Assembly (NCBI RefSeq): GCF_011386835.1
Contig: NC_088796.1
Coordinates: 89,945,468 to 90,009,467 of the forward strand
Origin: Chrysemys picta bellii
Taxonomy: Eukaryota; Chordata; Testudines; Emydidae
DNA length: 64,000 nt
Direction of reading: 5' to 3'
Both the position numbers and the translations under genes were made by a program. Under the pieces are notes generated by a model that was not told where the DNA came from, made no database searches, and was given only the letters and a program-made list of their open reading frames with translations. Below are positions 44,845 through 57,718 of the stretch, in pieces (within the stretch, counting starts at the first letter, position 1; each line of letters starts with the position of its first letter).

Positions 44845-45161
44845 CAGAGGTGGATTTACCATGAAACAAACAGTGCTGTGGCAGCGGGCCCCCAAAGTGC
44901 AGGACAAATCTCATCTGACAACCTGCCCCCTGAGTCCCAGTTGGCGGCGCAGCAGAGTTCAGGCAGGCAGGCTGCCTGTGTTTCGTGGCCGGAAGCAGCT
45001 GGCTGCTGGCACGTCTCTGGAGGAGGAGGAGGATAAAGAAAAAAAGAATGAACAATGGGAGGGAGATAAGAGAGAATGTTCTTTTTCTTGGCTGGGTCCC
45101 AAGGGGGGGGGGCAAAAATGAAGCTGTGCACAGGGCCACACTAACTCTAAATCTGCCACTG
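44845..45161. mobile_element. hAT-type MITE
   Basis: 317 bp from CAGAGGTGGATTTA to TAAATCTGCCACTG with 8-bp flanks ccaccagg (44837-44844) and ccaccaag (45162-45169), one mismatch. Open frames through it on both strands are not genes. Confidence 0.85.
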
Positions 45162-45210
45162 CCACCAAGTAGCAGGGGCAGAAGTAGGCACAGCCCCAGC
45201 TGATAGGAGC

Positions 45211-45912
45211 TGTCATAGTTTCAGAAATAACTGCATCTTTGACCCCGACCGCAGTCTTCCTTGATAACACCCACTTAAAGTTTCCAGAACCCAGGCCTCT
45301 CTCAGTGACAGACACCCACATCTCTCCCCGTCCAGACTGGGGGTTTAGGCTTGCAGTCCCTCTACACCTCACTGTGATTTCCCTAGCAGGTCTGACCAGG
45401 GCCCAACTGCTGTGGGGAATCTTTCACCAGGGGCTATAACAGTGTATACCAATTACCAACCAGCCTTCACAAAGCAAAATACATTTATTCAGATGCAAAA
45501 GCATTACAGAGAAAATATATTAAAATAATAACAGAACCTACACATGCCAATAAGCTTACCAAAGATCATGCCCATCTCCAACACAGGGCTCTGGTAGATG
45601 CCAACTTTTCAAACCCCTCCACTGGGTTTCCTCTCCTGGTTACCAGTTGAGTTCACATCAGTTTTCAGATCAAGAACCCGAACCACCTTGGGATAGTGAA
45701 GCCATTTCTTTATGCTGGAGGGGCCTTTGAGCTGTGACCCCCATCACAGGTTATCACTTGTCAGTGGCCCTCTCCCGGGGGAAGTTTTCAAAGGCTGGGC
45801 TTCTACACAACTGGTGCTGGGGACTTTACATTAATCACTCCCTAGTAATTCCAGCTTCCTTAGGAAAACCACCCACAGCCAGGCAGGAACACATCAATAC
45901 ACATCCCCAACA
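45211..45912 (-). repeat. LTR-like sequence, antisense
   Basis: Begins 'tgtcatagtttcag' and ends 'catccccaaca', so both strands have TG...CA ends. 'aatacatttattcagatgc' in the middle gives a poly(A) signal on the - strand. No target duplication was found. Assignment rests on composition and resemblance to turtle LTRs. Confidence 0.45.
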
Positions 45913-45919
45913 TGAGCCC

Positions 45920-46645
45920 TGTGATGGGGTGGATTAGGCCCAGAAGCTCCCTGCTGGAGGCCTCAGGGCCTTGCCACACCCAATCTCAGGAAAGGAGCAG
46001 TAAAGGAGTCCTCCAAGCAGGCTAGAGTGATTGCAGGCAAACAGCCAATCAAAGAGGCTGCAGGGAGCAGCCACTCAGGGCCCAGGAGGGCCATATAAAA
46101 AGGAGACAGTCACTCCTTTGCTAGAGCTGGAGGAGTGTAGATGATGTGCTTGACTGGCTAAGGGGAATGGTAGCACTATAGATAGCTCAATGCTGGCAGG
46201 GACAGGTGGACTGAGGAAGAGCTTCTGGCTGGCTGCTGGGCCTGAACTTAAAAGATCCATGAGCTAAGGATGAAGCATTGGTAAAGGCTGGGGCCATAGG
46301 GAAGTGGCCCAGGGAATTGAAGACAGTTTTGTTAAAGGGACATGGTGGTGCATGGCTGTTGTTCTTTGGGTGCCTGGGTTGGGACATGTAGTAGTGGGTG
46401 GGCCTTGGTCCTCCTGACTCCACTGAGGGAAGTGGTCTACTCTTGGGCAATGATAAACCCCTGGAAGGGGAAACTGAACTGTTAAGAGGCCAAGTGGAGA
46501 GCTGGGGTTAGACGTGACCAAGAAGGTGAAACCATCACCTCCAGGGAAGAAGTCCTGGGGATATGGCTTGATGCCAGGGCTGTTTATGGTGCAGACACAC
46601 CTGTGTAGAAGGGTGCTTCTCAGAGGTGGGTGCCATGCTGTTACA
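45920..46645 (+). repeat. LTR-like sequence with TATA box
   Basis: Starts TGTGATGGGG, has TATAAAA at 46094-46100 and ends GCTGTTACA. No matching target duplication. A 218-codon open frame on the - strand (46264-46920) crosses its right end and has no retroviral or other domain. Confidence 0.4.
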
Positions 46646-47560
46646 AGCTGCAAAAATGTGTGAAGGACAGAACTAAGAGTCCCAGTACGCCTGGCAGCAG
46701 TGGCTGAAGCAGGTAGCACCCCCACAGGTAGGAGCAGTGGCCCCTTGCAGCCTCCAGCTAAGGGGTTCTGGGTGACCCACTGCCCACGCTGCTGGCTCCT
46801 GTGCCAACCCCACTTCACCTGGTGTTTTGCAACATGGTTGGGAACTAATGAGCTGCCTCTGCCTGGGCTGTGCTCAGAGCCATGTCCCTGCTGCAGGGGC
46901 AGCTGCCTGGATGGGGACATGTACCTGCTGCACCTGTCCCAGGGGCCTATGCTGGGCTTCTGGGACAGGTGCTGCTACTCCTGGGTGACGTCTCCTCCTG
47001 CCCTGATGCTGCTGGGCCTGGCTGGGCTCCCTCTCTCTGGTTGGTGTCTCTCTCTCTCTCTCACTGGGGAGCCCAGGTGGGGAGCAGAGGTCACTCCTGC
47101 TTGGCCCAGTGTGCCCATGTGAGCCAAGCTGGGGCCGGCACTGAGCGAGCCTGCCTGCAGCAGGATGCCAGAATCCCAGCTGTTCTGAAGCACCCAGGAG
47201 GCTCTGCTTATGGGAGGGAGCAGTGGGCAGTGCTGGGTTGATCAGGGCAGCCGGTGTCTTGGTGGAGGAGGTAGCAGAGGCCTGGCCTTGCCTGTTTTGG
47301 GACTTCTGCTGCTGGGCTCCTGGAGGGCTTTGCCTGCCTGCCCCATGCACTCCACATGCAACATCACACAGATTTGGTGCAGTGAGCCAGTGCAGGGCTC
47401 CTTCCTCGTCCTGGAGAAGAGTGTAAGGAAAATCACCAACATGTGTACCACAAGGGTGAGCACTGGCTGCTCCTGTGAGGAGAGACCCAAGCTAGTGGGA
47501 GGTGAACCTCCTGGGCACCAAGGAGGAGAAACTCAGCAAACATAGAGGGGTCTGTCAGTC
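46646..47560. other. GC-rich block with long open frames, origin unknown
   Basis: Open frames reach 140 and 123 codons on + and 158 on -, overlapping in the same DNA, so most or all are composition effects. Parts are rich in 'ctgctgggc' words, with a (ct)n run at about 47047-47062. It could be the internal part of a decayed retroelement beside the LTR-like sequences, or an old processed pseudogene. I recognise no domain. Confidence 0.35.
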
Positions 47561-47829
47561 CAGACAGCTGCCCGGTTGTGCCACAGAGTGTCTGAACATT
47601 TATTATGCAATGGATTCCTCACTGGTTGATTTTGATCTTGTTTCTTAACTAATGCCCTAGTCTGTCCATTTGGCTCTGGACATTCCCTGTCCAGGCTGAG
47701 AAGGAAAAGCCCAGTTCCTTGCTGTACTCAGGCCTCAGTAAGCCTCTGTTCAACCACTGTTAGCTTCTCATAGGTACCCCCTGTGATAAACCGTGGGACC
47801 ACAGGATACAATGCAAAACCATGTTGCTG

Positions 47830-48062
47830 TCATTTAATAAAGTTGTACAGTGCACAGCCCCCAAGATTTCATTCAGAAGCTACTGTAGTACAAGTGAGAG
47901 AAAGTCCCTGCCCTCAAAAATTTACAAGTGTGAGATAAAACAGACAAAGGGTGGGAGGGAACCAGTGTGATGAAGGGATTTACCCACTGTCACACACCAA
48001 ATCTATGATAGAGTCTTCTGACTCACAGTCCAATGCCATATCCACTAGACCATACTGGCTCC
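47830..48062 (-). repeat. Amniote MIR-like SINE
   Basis: 'gagaaagtccctgccctc', 'gacaaagggtgggaggga', 'actgtcacacaccaaatc' and 'atatccactagaccatact' in order match the reverse complement of a MIR-like unit, ending in its tRNA-related part. Confidence 0.65.
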
Positions 48063-51000
48063 ACACAATGCTAAATTAATGTGTCATGCCCATTTTGCTG
48101 CCTTTCTTGGCCTCTGCCCACTAACCCACACTTGGGACGTTTGCCTCCCCTCCCAATCCTCTAGATGCCTCACTGTACATTCATTACTTGAGATGGGTGT
48201 TTTCCGTAGCATTGTCCTCCCACCCCCTCCCCGAAACCTGCAAAGATTTTCCTCCGTGAGCATTATCAACCCTGTTATCTGACACACTTACAATGATCCC
48301 ATCCCACTAAGGATCACCTAAAGAGGACTGGGGGAATTGTGTGCTCCAAAAATTGGAGAGAGGGAAGGAGACTAAAGAGTAGGGCAGTGGTACTGAACCC
48401 CTACAAGATCCCTAGGATTCTCTTATGGAACTTGGGACATCTGTAGTGCTAGAGGGCCATGTCCCCTCCCCCCCCAGCTCCAGAGTTTCCAGGCCTTTGT
48501 ACAATATATTCACATATACAGCATGATCTAGCCCATTGCACAATAATAATCCTAACTTCATAATTCTGTATTTCCACAGAACCGTGGTGGATTCAGTTCA
48601 GTTTCTCATCTGATGTTTCTGAAATCATCAGTAACTCTGAGCACAAGTTTATCTTGTCTCCTAGGTCAGCTTACTCTGTCTCTTACCTAGTTACTTGCCT
48701 TCCCTCCTGAAACAAACTTAAAGATGAGCAGGCTCCCCTGAAAACAAATTGGAAAAAATGGTGTGTATAGTTCCACCCTCAAAGTGTATGTTAAGTATGT
48801 GGACAGGGACAACCTGTTAATTTTGTTTAGCATTCTGGTTCATTTCCTGCCCACTCTGCAACATCTGAACATCGAGGCTCCGCTATAAAAGGATACTCAT
48901 AAAAATGAAACACCCTAATTTCTTCCATTACCTCTTGGCTACATTTCACATCCCCCAGAAGAGATTAATGCTTCCCAGTTTCAGGGACACTGTACCATAT
49001 TGTCGTCTCCTCTTCCTGGTATTAAGTATTATTTTGCCACAAAAATTTCCCTTCCTGTATTTTCTGAAGGACATGTACAGAACCAATGATAGATAAGAGT
49101 GATAATAATCCAGAGGAAAGTTCCCAGAAAGCATCATTCAATTGTTAATAAAACAGTTTACTTTCACCAGATCCACACCCATGTGCACCCATTTGACAAG
49201 TAATGGGACTGTTGTATAAAATGGAAGCTATTAGCTGGGTTCAGACTCCTTTATCCTGTTAGCTCATGACATTTGGTCATTATGGCCTGATCCTCTGAGA
49301 CTATCCGTGATACAATAGTTTACTCAGGCAAAAATAATTGATTTCAGGGGAGGATCAGGTCTATTTAGTGCTACCTGCTGTGTTTTTTACAGTAGGTGGG
49401 CAGATATCAGAAGTGACACAACATTTATTTGGCAGTCCTTTTCTATATGTACCTTGATTAACGTCTGTAAAATAAGTAAATGGTCTCATGTATTGAGTCT
49501 TTTTGTAGCAGTAATCTGGACAATAAATGTTGTTAAAACTGAAATCAGCCATAATTCTGTTCTTAATAGTGATCTTATGTGCAAAGTTATAAAGAGAACA
49601 TGGGCCAGCTTCATTCTGGTTGCTTCCATTTAGCTTTTTACCCCTCTTTGCACATCTTCACCTGGGTTAGGCAGAATCCCAGTGTTTGCACCTCTTCAGA
49701 ACACAGGCAGGGGGAGTGTTAGCATGGTCAAATGTGCTACATACCCCAAGTGGGACTTTTCAGAGCAGTGGCTTGGGCTGAAACTTTGAGTATAAATTTC
49801 TCTTTAAATGTTAATGAAAAACTAATACATTTCTCTGACATCAATGGAATGACTGAGGAGCCCCATTTCTCAAAGTTTACAGGAAAATGAACCAGGTATA
49901 ATACATGAAAGCATGTAATCTTTCAGCCACTGTGCATGCTGAAATACAATTTACTTCAAGGAAGTCCTACACGTGGCATGAGATTGTGCACTAGAGGTGC
50001 AACTCACAAAGGGGAGGCAGAGGGCAAAGGTGATTTTTAAGCCCCCATCCTTGGGATTTGGGGGTGGGGATGATTGGGAGCCAAAACAGTGCATGGTGTG
50101 ACTTAGGCAGACCAGGGAACAGCTTGAAATTACTGCAGCCCTGGCTGGGTTGCTTATGGGAAGTTCTGCAATCTAGAGGTGCCCAGAATCCCTGCAGTAG
50201 CATATGTTATGGCCTTGCCCCAATGTACCCCACAGACTGGGGCTTGTGAGGGTGCTTATGCAATGCCTGCACCAGGGGAATTCTTCTCCCAGCAGTTGAA
50301 GGGCTTTTACACCTTAATTTGTAAAAATAACAGTACAAAATAGACTAGGCTGCTGCTAATTGCATGGTTGAGTTGACAGAATTTCAAAGATACTCCTGTA
50401 TCTTTACAATTGAAACCAAACCATGCACATTTCTTACTTTGCCCAGAAAACACTCACCCAATAATTCCTATAGCCAATGTTAAAATAGATCAGACTCATA
50501 CTGGCCTTATTGCAGACTATGGAAATACTCTGGTGACAGATTTCTGTCCTGCGGGTAAAAAAAGCCAGAGGAAATACCAAATCAGAGTTTTAGGAACAGT
50601 GGGGGTGGTTGTTATGGGTTTTAGATGTTGAAGAGAAAATAAAGCCTAGGTGAAAGATTGACATGTTCATTTGTTTAAGGTCTCTACATCTTAGAGAGCT
50701 GATGGATAATATAAGCACTGGATCTTGGACAAACACAACATACCATCCCCAGTAAGCAAAAGCATTATCCAAAAGGTGTTGAAATCTTGTGTTTGTCAAA
50801 CTTCACATGTACTGAAAATAAAAACTTCTGGAAACAAGAGTGCTGCCTTAATTTAGAGATGAGTGGACATGAAATAACATTTTCACAGAGAGGGAGTTCT
50901 AATAGCTTTTGATAACTCTATTTGATTTTATAGGTCTGTTCTGCTCTCAAGAGGTGCTCAGCCCGGCTTTGGAGGAAATGTGGATCCAGGCATCCAGCCC

Positions 51001-52371
51001 CAGGTTAACTATGAAATTCAAGTATTTTATAATAGCCAGATAACTCCATGAAACAGGAATGTTTAAGTGGAGTATATTTTGCCTTGTATTGTAAACAAAT
51101 ACGCTGAATAACTGTGTTGTTAACTTCTAACATTTTAATGAAATTAGCCTCCCTTCAAATTCCTTACAAAACAGAGGTTTGGACAAATGTTCTATTCAAC
51201 AATAGGTGTACTTGGGGATTTCAGGAAGGCATCATATCAGGCTAAAATAATCTCCTTTCTAAATCCATTGACTCCAGAGGGATTACACCAATGATGAATT
51301 CTATTTGAGAGCAAATTGCAGGCCTTAATATTTAAAAAAAAAAACCAACCTACAAATACTTTGCCAATGGTTTGTTTGCATTCTGTCAATCCAACCCTCA
51401 TTAGCTTGCATTAAAAATGGTAGCAGAATTCTTAATTCACCTATTAGGCTTGTGTCTGCATTAACCAGCTCAACTGCACTGAGTTCGTCTGATTGCTTTG
51501 GAAGGGTGAGCTGAAGAGACTGCTGACCCCAGCCCTGAGTGCTCTGGTCTGTCTGATCCTGTTCTGAAACTCCTACATGAAATGTGTGGTTATCACCTTG
51601 GAAAAAGCTCTGTGAAAGAACAGATTTGAGGTATTTCTGTGCATTGGGTCCATAAATGGGAGCAAAGATGGGAATCTCCATCCAGGACAGGAAGAGAGGA
51701 GAGAAGCAATGAAAAGAATGCTTTTTTTATTTTCAGTACTCTCTCCTTACTAACTAATGAAGTACCAAAGCAGAGACAATAGAACTGGTAGGGATGGACA
51801 AGGAAAGAGATTATTTTTAATGCTCTGTATATTGATATTGGGTCTAGGAAAGTTGTGATTGAATGAGTGATTCTGTAGCTCCTAAGGACATGACAAAAGG
51901 AAAATGGGCCAAAGTTCCCTTATAACCATTTCTTTGGAGTTGTAGCAGGAATGAATTTAGCCTATGCATGCTCCTACTTTAATATAGCAAAGAGATCATT
52001 GTGATGGCAGTTTCTTATCTTGTTAATTCCAGTGTTCTGGTTTTTGAGGTCTGAAAGCATTTCTTTCTGGTAAGCGGTGCTGCAGGAGGAGTGGGGTTTT
52101 AGGAGCAATTTGAATGTGACAAGGGTGGGGCTAGATGATTAGGCATTGCTGCTGATTAATGTCATAGTGAAGGTAGCCATCTGTTTTTATGTGCTAACAG
52201 ATGAGTTCACTAAGGGCATGCAAACATTTAACTTTGGTACTAAGTACAGTCATCTAGTTCTGCCTTGATCACTTTCATGCATGTGATTAAAAATGAATAT
52301 GACAGACTAAAATATACTGTACCATTTAATCAGGATCCCACACTACAGCACTATGTAAAGCACTAGTGGTG
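48063..52371. other. No gene; fold-back fragment near 49.3 kb
   Basis: AT-rich sequence. 'ggcctgatcctctgagac' with 'ggggaggatcaggtct' at 49285-49360 is a fold-back repeat piece. The longest frame, 118 codons at 51325-51681 (-), starts with a Met and has no domain I can name. Confidence 0.4.
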
Positions 52372-52503
52372 AATCCCCAGGCAAAGAGCCAGCACAAAGT
52401 CTCTGCCCCAAATAAACCTTATGGGCTCATCCTGTATTTAAAGCAGTAGACTTTTGTGGTGCATAGGCTTTGTGCTGGCTTTCTGCAGAGGGGTGAATTT
52501 CAC
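52372..52503. repeat. Fold-back repeat
   Basis: 'gagccagcacaaag' and 'ctttgtgctggctttctgc' are inverse copies, extended outward by 'gtgaatcccc' and 'ggggtgaatttcac'. The centre of about 70 bp is unrelated. Confidence 0.7.
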
Positions 52504-53947
52504 CCTAAAAGTATTTCCTAGGTAGGTACTGTGCACTTGTACTGATTTTAAACATCTGGAAAATTAATGTATCTTGACTCTCCTATTAATGCCTCCATTC
52601 ATTTTCATTGAGCTAATTAAGCTTAGTGCTCTTTCAAGTACAGATTGTTTCTTTTATTACTGAATCTTTCCCCAGCATTTTAATATAGCATTCACATGAA
52701 TCTGATATTAACTTTAGCTTTTATAAGGCTTATACTTAAAAAATTCATACTTTGCCTGTGTTGCAGAAGAGCTTCATGCCTTTGATTGAATAAAAAAACA
52801 CTGAATGTGATAAATTGAAACAAAACATGGTTAGAATTGCCAACAGGCTGTACTCATTTTGAAGTCAAAGCTATCTTTCAATACTGGGATACAATAAATA
52901 ATCAAAAAACTCCCTTTTCTAATTCATTTAATGTTTATTATCTATACAGTAAAGCATAGTTTTGAGGAACTGCAAAAATAAGTAATCTCCTCTGCAGCTG
53001 AAGTCAAGTATTTGTTGACTAACAGACTTTAATACTCCATACAAGATATTGAGCCAGCTTTTCAAAAGACTTCACATTGGCCTCCTTTTGTGCAATCACT
53101 TGCATACACTTATTTTGTGCTCTATCATTTGTGCATGAAAGTGACAATTCACATGAGTGAATCAAATCAAATAGGAAAATTGAAAGTTTGGTCCCAAGTG
53201 TCTAGTCCAAGTTAAGAATAAGAATGGCCTGTATAATTATATTCTTAAAGCTACTCTTTTAATTGTAAGTGTACAAAATCCAAGCCTGTTGACCTTCATA
53301 TTTCTTACAATTGTAAGATATGAAAATTGCCACTCGTGTTTTATCTCAGTACTCTGTGGAATGAAACATCAAAGCTATATAGCTTTTTGTTGTAGCATCA
53401 CACATGTAGTTGCTATAATACATTCTGATAGTCACTTAGTGCTGTGGAACTTCATCTGTATGGATAAATGGTAGGGGTGGGAAAGAAATTAGGCTACAAT
53501 ATTTTCAATAATTTATCTAACAGATGAAAAACCTTGGACTCAAAGGGCTGTTCAACCTGTAGCACTTCTAACAAACAGTAGTTTTGCAGGACTAAGGTCT
53601 GCTGTATAGGGCCTCAGATTTGGAAATTGTCCTGAGACATCAGAGCAATTTACTATAACGCAGGACAACCAACAATCTCTTATTCCAGACTTACCAATAT
53701 CTTAATGAGTCTGAGATGATTTTGAGGGGAAGGGCAACCATGAAAAAAGACTATCCTATAGCAGTAATCTGTTTGGTCAGTTTACTGCCCACAGTACTCT
53801 TAAAGTTGTGTGACTGAACAGAGTAATTCTTCTGAATGTCTGTCATGTATGTAATAGAAATGCACTTTACCTATGTTAGTGGCTTGCCCTGAGCAAATCT
53901 GAGCACTTACAAACTCACTGTTGTTGAAAAAAGTATCATCATACTAC
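52504..53947. other. No gene or repeat recognised
   Basis: AT-rich sequence with short open frames only. Confidence 0.45.
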
Positions 53948-54210
53948 TGTGACACCCCAGGAGTACCATCTGTCACGCTTCAGGCCAGCTGCACCTGTAT
54001 TCTCCCTCTTTGGTTCAGCAAGGGTCTAGGCTTCAGGCTCCCCTGGACATAACCTCTCTTGAGTGGAGATATGCATCTCACTCCCTTCTGCCTCTAGGCT
54101 GTACGTTCCCTGACTATACTATGATACCCCAACAAGAGACTCTGCCTAAGCAGGCCTGCTTACCTTCTCTCAAACCATACAGAAAAAATAAGTTTTGGAG
54201 CCCCTAACAG
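53948..54210 (+). repeat. LTR-like fragment
   Basis: Starts TGTGACACCCCAGG, continues 'gccagctgcacctgtattct' and 'ggttcagcaagggtctagg', which resembles turtle retroelement LTRs. No 3' end or target duplication was seen, so it is probably truncated. Confidence 0.4.
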
Positions 54211-57200
54211 TACCACTAAGAGTTAAAATGTGATCCGCACATGCTATTCAAGGAAGCATGAAGATTAGATCCACACCCAAGTGTTATATCAGCTATGCAT
54301 GAAAATGAACATAATTAAATCCAGCCCTGACATTTAATTAAATTTCAAAAGAACTGAATTACTGTGACCAAAGCCATTTAAAAATGGAACAAGGTTAAAC
54401 ATGTATTGATCAGATCTTTATAATAGAAAAAGATTTGTAAACAATAGAAGATTCTGGCTTAGGTTTTCCTACCTGTTCTTTTTATCAGATTAATTTCTTT
54501 TCAAATTTATGCAGGACAAAACTAAACCAAACACAAAGACTAGTTAGAAATGAAATAATGACATTTTGGAGCAAGATTAAAATTGAGGCAAGCTTAAAAC
54601 TTGAGTTGCAGGCGGGGGGGGGGGAGATCAATCATGTGTCTTTTGCCATGTTTGTTTCCATTTAATATGAGATGTGATTCTGGTAATAAAAAAGAATGCA
54701 CATCTCTGTCACACTCCTCACTCCAAACAAATGTGTCTAATCCTTAAAATATGGGTTTCGTTTCATTTCAGCTGGAGGGCTTTCCAAACATAGGGCCAAA
54801 GTCACATCTGATTTAAGAGGGGGCAACTCCATTGGAAGTGGATTTGCAGTCTCTTAACCCAGGACTGAATTTCTGAACGTTGTTTGTGAATGATATTAGG
54901 AAAAAAAGAGACTGAATATTTCAGTACTGAAGTGCCAGCCTATTCATTTTAGTGTCCCAACATTATTAATTCATTTTTATTTGTTATAAGTAGCAGTTAC
55001 CATAATGAATACATGTGGTCTTGCTGTGGTTATCGTATGAACTTCCATAGACATTTCATTGTAACTTAACAATGATTAATGAACACTTCAGAGATTTTCT
55101 TTTACCAACATAGTGGCTGAATATGAGTTCTATTTAAAACAATCTTCTAAATCACCCTGACTTGTTACGTTAATATGGAGGGATTTGCCTAAGTCAAATA
55201 CTATTTTGGAAAGCTGGAAGAATATCTCAGCTATCGGTAGCCCCTGCTCAGTTTCCCACTGTAGCACAGAGGTGCTTTGTAAAAGTGTCTCCAGCAGGTA
55301 TGGAATCTTGTGCTACCTAATGAGTCCTGAATTTTTATTGTCAGAATATCTCCCAAGGTATACAACTGCAGTGTTAAGCACACCTGAGGGTGAAGGGCAG
55401 CAAAGATGGCTTCCCCCAGTTCTCGTATTTATGTGGCTCCCCCATCATAGAGTGAGAGTACCTTCCAATAGTTGAAAATAAAAAATAATTGTCTTTTCCT
55501 GTCCATTCTGTAGGAGAAATTGCTTGACTATAGTGTTTTGTCTGCTAGTGTATGGTGTAAAATATGGTTCTCTATTGGGAGGGTGGGACAAATCACAGCA
55601 GTAAAACAGTGTTGCCTGAAATCCCAGACCAGAGTCCTGGCTCTAACTCAGTTAATATATTGAGATGGAGAAGTATACTTGGACTCATTTTGTGCATATG
55701 CGCACACAAAATAACGACTATGCAGCCTGACTGGCAATAACGGAGTGACATACAATGGAGATCAGGGGTTTTAATTTGCTTGGGAGGTATTTGAAATACT
55801 GTGTTGTTGTTGCTCGGGGGGATGTGGACGATATTTAGCAACTCCTTGAACCTGCCGGGTGCTCGGGTAAGTAAATGAGCCAGACAAGGATTTCTCCACA
55901 ACTAGTACCTCTCACATGCATGTATACGAACATATGCAACTACTTGGGGTGCTAGAGGGGCTATACATTGCTACTTATTTCTGGTGTCCTTCTCTAGTGT
56001 GCTAAGCACTTTCCAAATGTTGCAGAAGGCATGAAGCCTGCACTGTGAAACTCACAGTCTAAACATAGACGGGAAAGAGGAGCAACAAACTTAAAGCTGT
56101 CAGGGGCATGATTTGGTAAGGGGGAAGTTGCTCTCCATACCTTGGTTTTTCCCCCTTCCCCCTCCCCCAAACTTTAGATGAGGTCATTAGGATAGCAAAT
56201 TTCTCCCCGTCCCCCCAGTTTTTCCAAAATGATGCCCTGTGACTTGTTAACAAATGCATAGGACAAACATTATACCCAAATTACTCTGTAAGTGCAACAG
56301 TGTCAGTTATCTGGCTTACATCTTTCTCCCTCAATAATGAAGGAACCCAAGTGTTTTTAAATCTGGGGTCTTCATACATAGCCAAACATAATGTACTTGT
56401 GCAAAAGAAATGGGGAAATGTTCTTGTAACTGTTCTCTAGGACTGCGCAATTGCTGATTTTCTGCTTTCCCCTTCTCTGAAGTGCTCCCTCTCCCTGATC
56501 GGTTTATTCAGGTATTCCTCCTGGTTATAAAGATTAGGCCATCCAATCAGTGAACAGAAACATGTGATTTAAGGTGACTAATCAGAGCCATCCCTGGTTA
56601 TTTATAGCAGACAGGCCATAAACAACCTGCAGCCTAAAATATGTTTGGCAAATCATTTGTGCCAGTGATTGAAAATAGCAAACAAATCTGAACGAGTCAT
56701 AACCTGTTTGTAGATAAGTTGTGAAGATGAAAAGAGGAGTCAGCTGAAGAATTTAGCATTTCATATTTAATGCTGTACAAAGATTACTACTTTTAAATCC
56801 TGATGAAGAGTCTGCAAAGGTGCCTTTTGGGAGGGAGATTTGTTATGAGGAACAAAATATGGGCACACTGATACATTTATATTTACAGTGGCATGGGAGA
56901 AGGGATCAACAACAGAGCATCTCTATTCAAGACAATACCATGTACTCCATGCTCTGAAGGAGCCAGAAGAAAATACATTTAGACAGTTAGTTGTGTGAGC
57001 AGTGCTGAGCAGGTGAGAATTCTTCTTTCATTTTAATTAATCTTGTAAAGAGAGGGACAGATCTTGGGCTCTGCTATGATCACTTTTTGCCAATGGATTG
57101 GCAAAGGAGCCTGATTCTTCTATTTTTCACCAGTGTAAACCCTGTGTAGTAGAAGAGAATCAGGCCCAAGGTATGGGGATCAAGTTTTCTAGGCATCTGG

Positions 57201-57335
57201 ACCAACACCTTACCAGGAGTTTCTTCACCTTCAAGGAGACAGGTGTATAACTAAATATGTTGCATGCTGCCATTGTGTCTCTGAAAACCTAATTCAGGGG
57301 AGTGACAAAAGTACCTTTATAGTCAGTCCTCACAC
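54211..57335. other. No gene; poly-G tract
   Basis: AT-rich sequence with a G11 run at 54614-54624. 'gtgtgctaagcactttcc' near 55998 may be a MIR-like remnant, and 57110-57170 a small fold-back piece. Nothing else recognised. Confidence 0.4.
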
Positions 57336-57718
57336 ACCTTCTGGAGAACAGGAAACACCTGAAGGTAAGAACTCAGAGAATTCAGGGAGAAAGCTGTCCC
57401 TGTCTCCATTCCCCCTCCCAAAGACTTGCTAGGATTAAACAATATGAGGTTATCTTGGATCTTCTCCAGTGTTATGAGGCCACTGGGGAGGTTCCATTCT
57501 GTTTTGAAGGAGAGGTGAGTGATAATCTCCAGAGTCCATCATCCCTTCAGGAGACACTTAATGGATTCACAGCTGTAGCACTTCTTATAAAAACCCTGGA
57601 ATGCAGCTGTAATAGCTAATGGATTAGTAAAAACCTGAGCATCTGGTAATCTAATATCAGGGATAGGCCTTTTGAATTGCTGGGTGCACAACTGCATGGC
57701 AAGAAACTGCTCTGCTTT
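57336..57718. repeat. Right arm of a distant inverted repeat
   Basis: Reverse complement partner of 37596-37974, nearly equal in length (383 and 379 bp). Shared pieces include 'ccttctggagaacaggaa' and 'taatccattagc' read on the - strand. See the partner entry. Confidence 0.85.

Noticed and set aside
44804..45372. Several frames of 86-137 codons
   Set aside because: Overlap a hAT-type MITE with both ends and target defined; no domain.
46264..46920. 218-codon open frame on the - strand
   Set aside because: Crosses an LTR-like boundary, is Pro/Ser/His-rich and has no recognisable motif.
47830..48062. tRNA gene, because of the 'ccactagacca' stretch
   Set aside because: No full cloverleaf or intact A and B boxes; the stretch fits the tRNA-derived head of a MIR-like SINE.
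51325..51681. 118-codon frame on the - strand as a possible gene
   Set aside because: No known motif, no promoter or splice context, and frames of this length are expected by chance in 64 kb.
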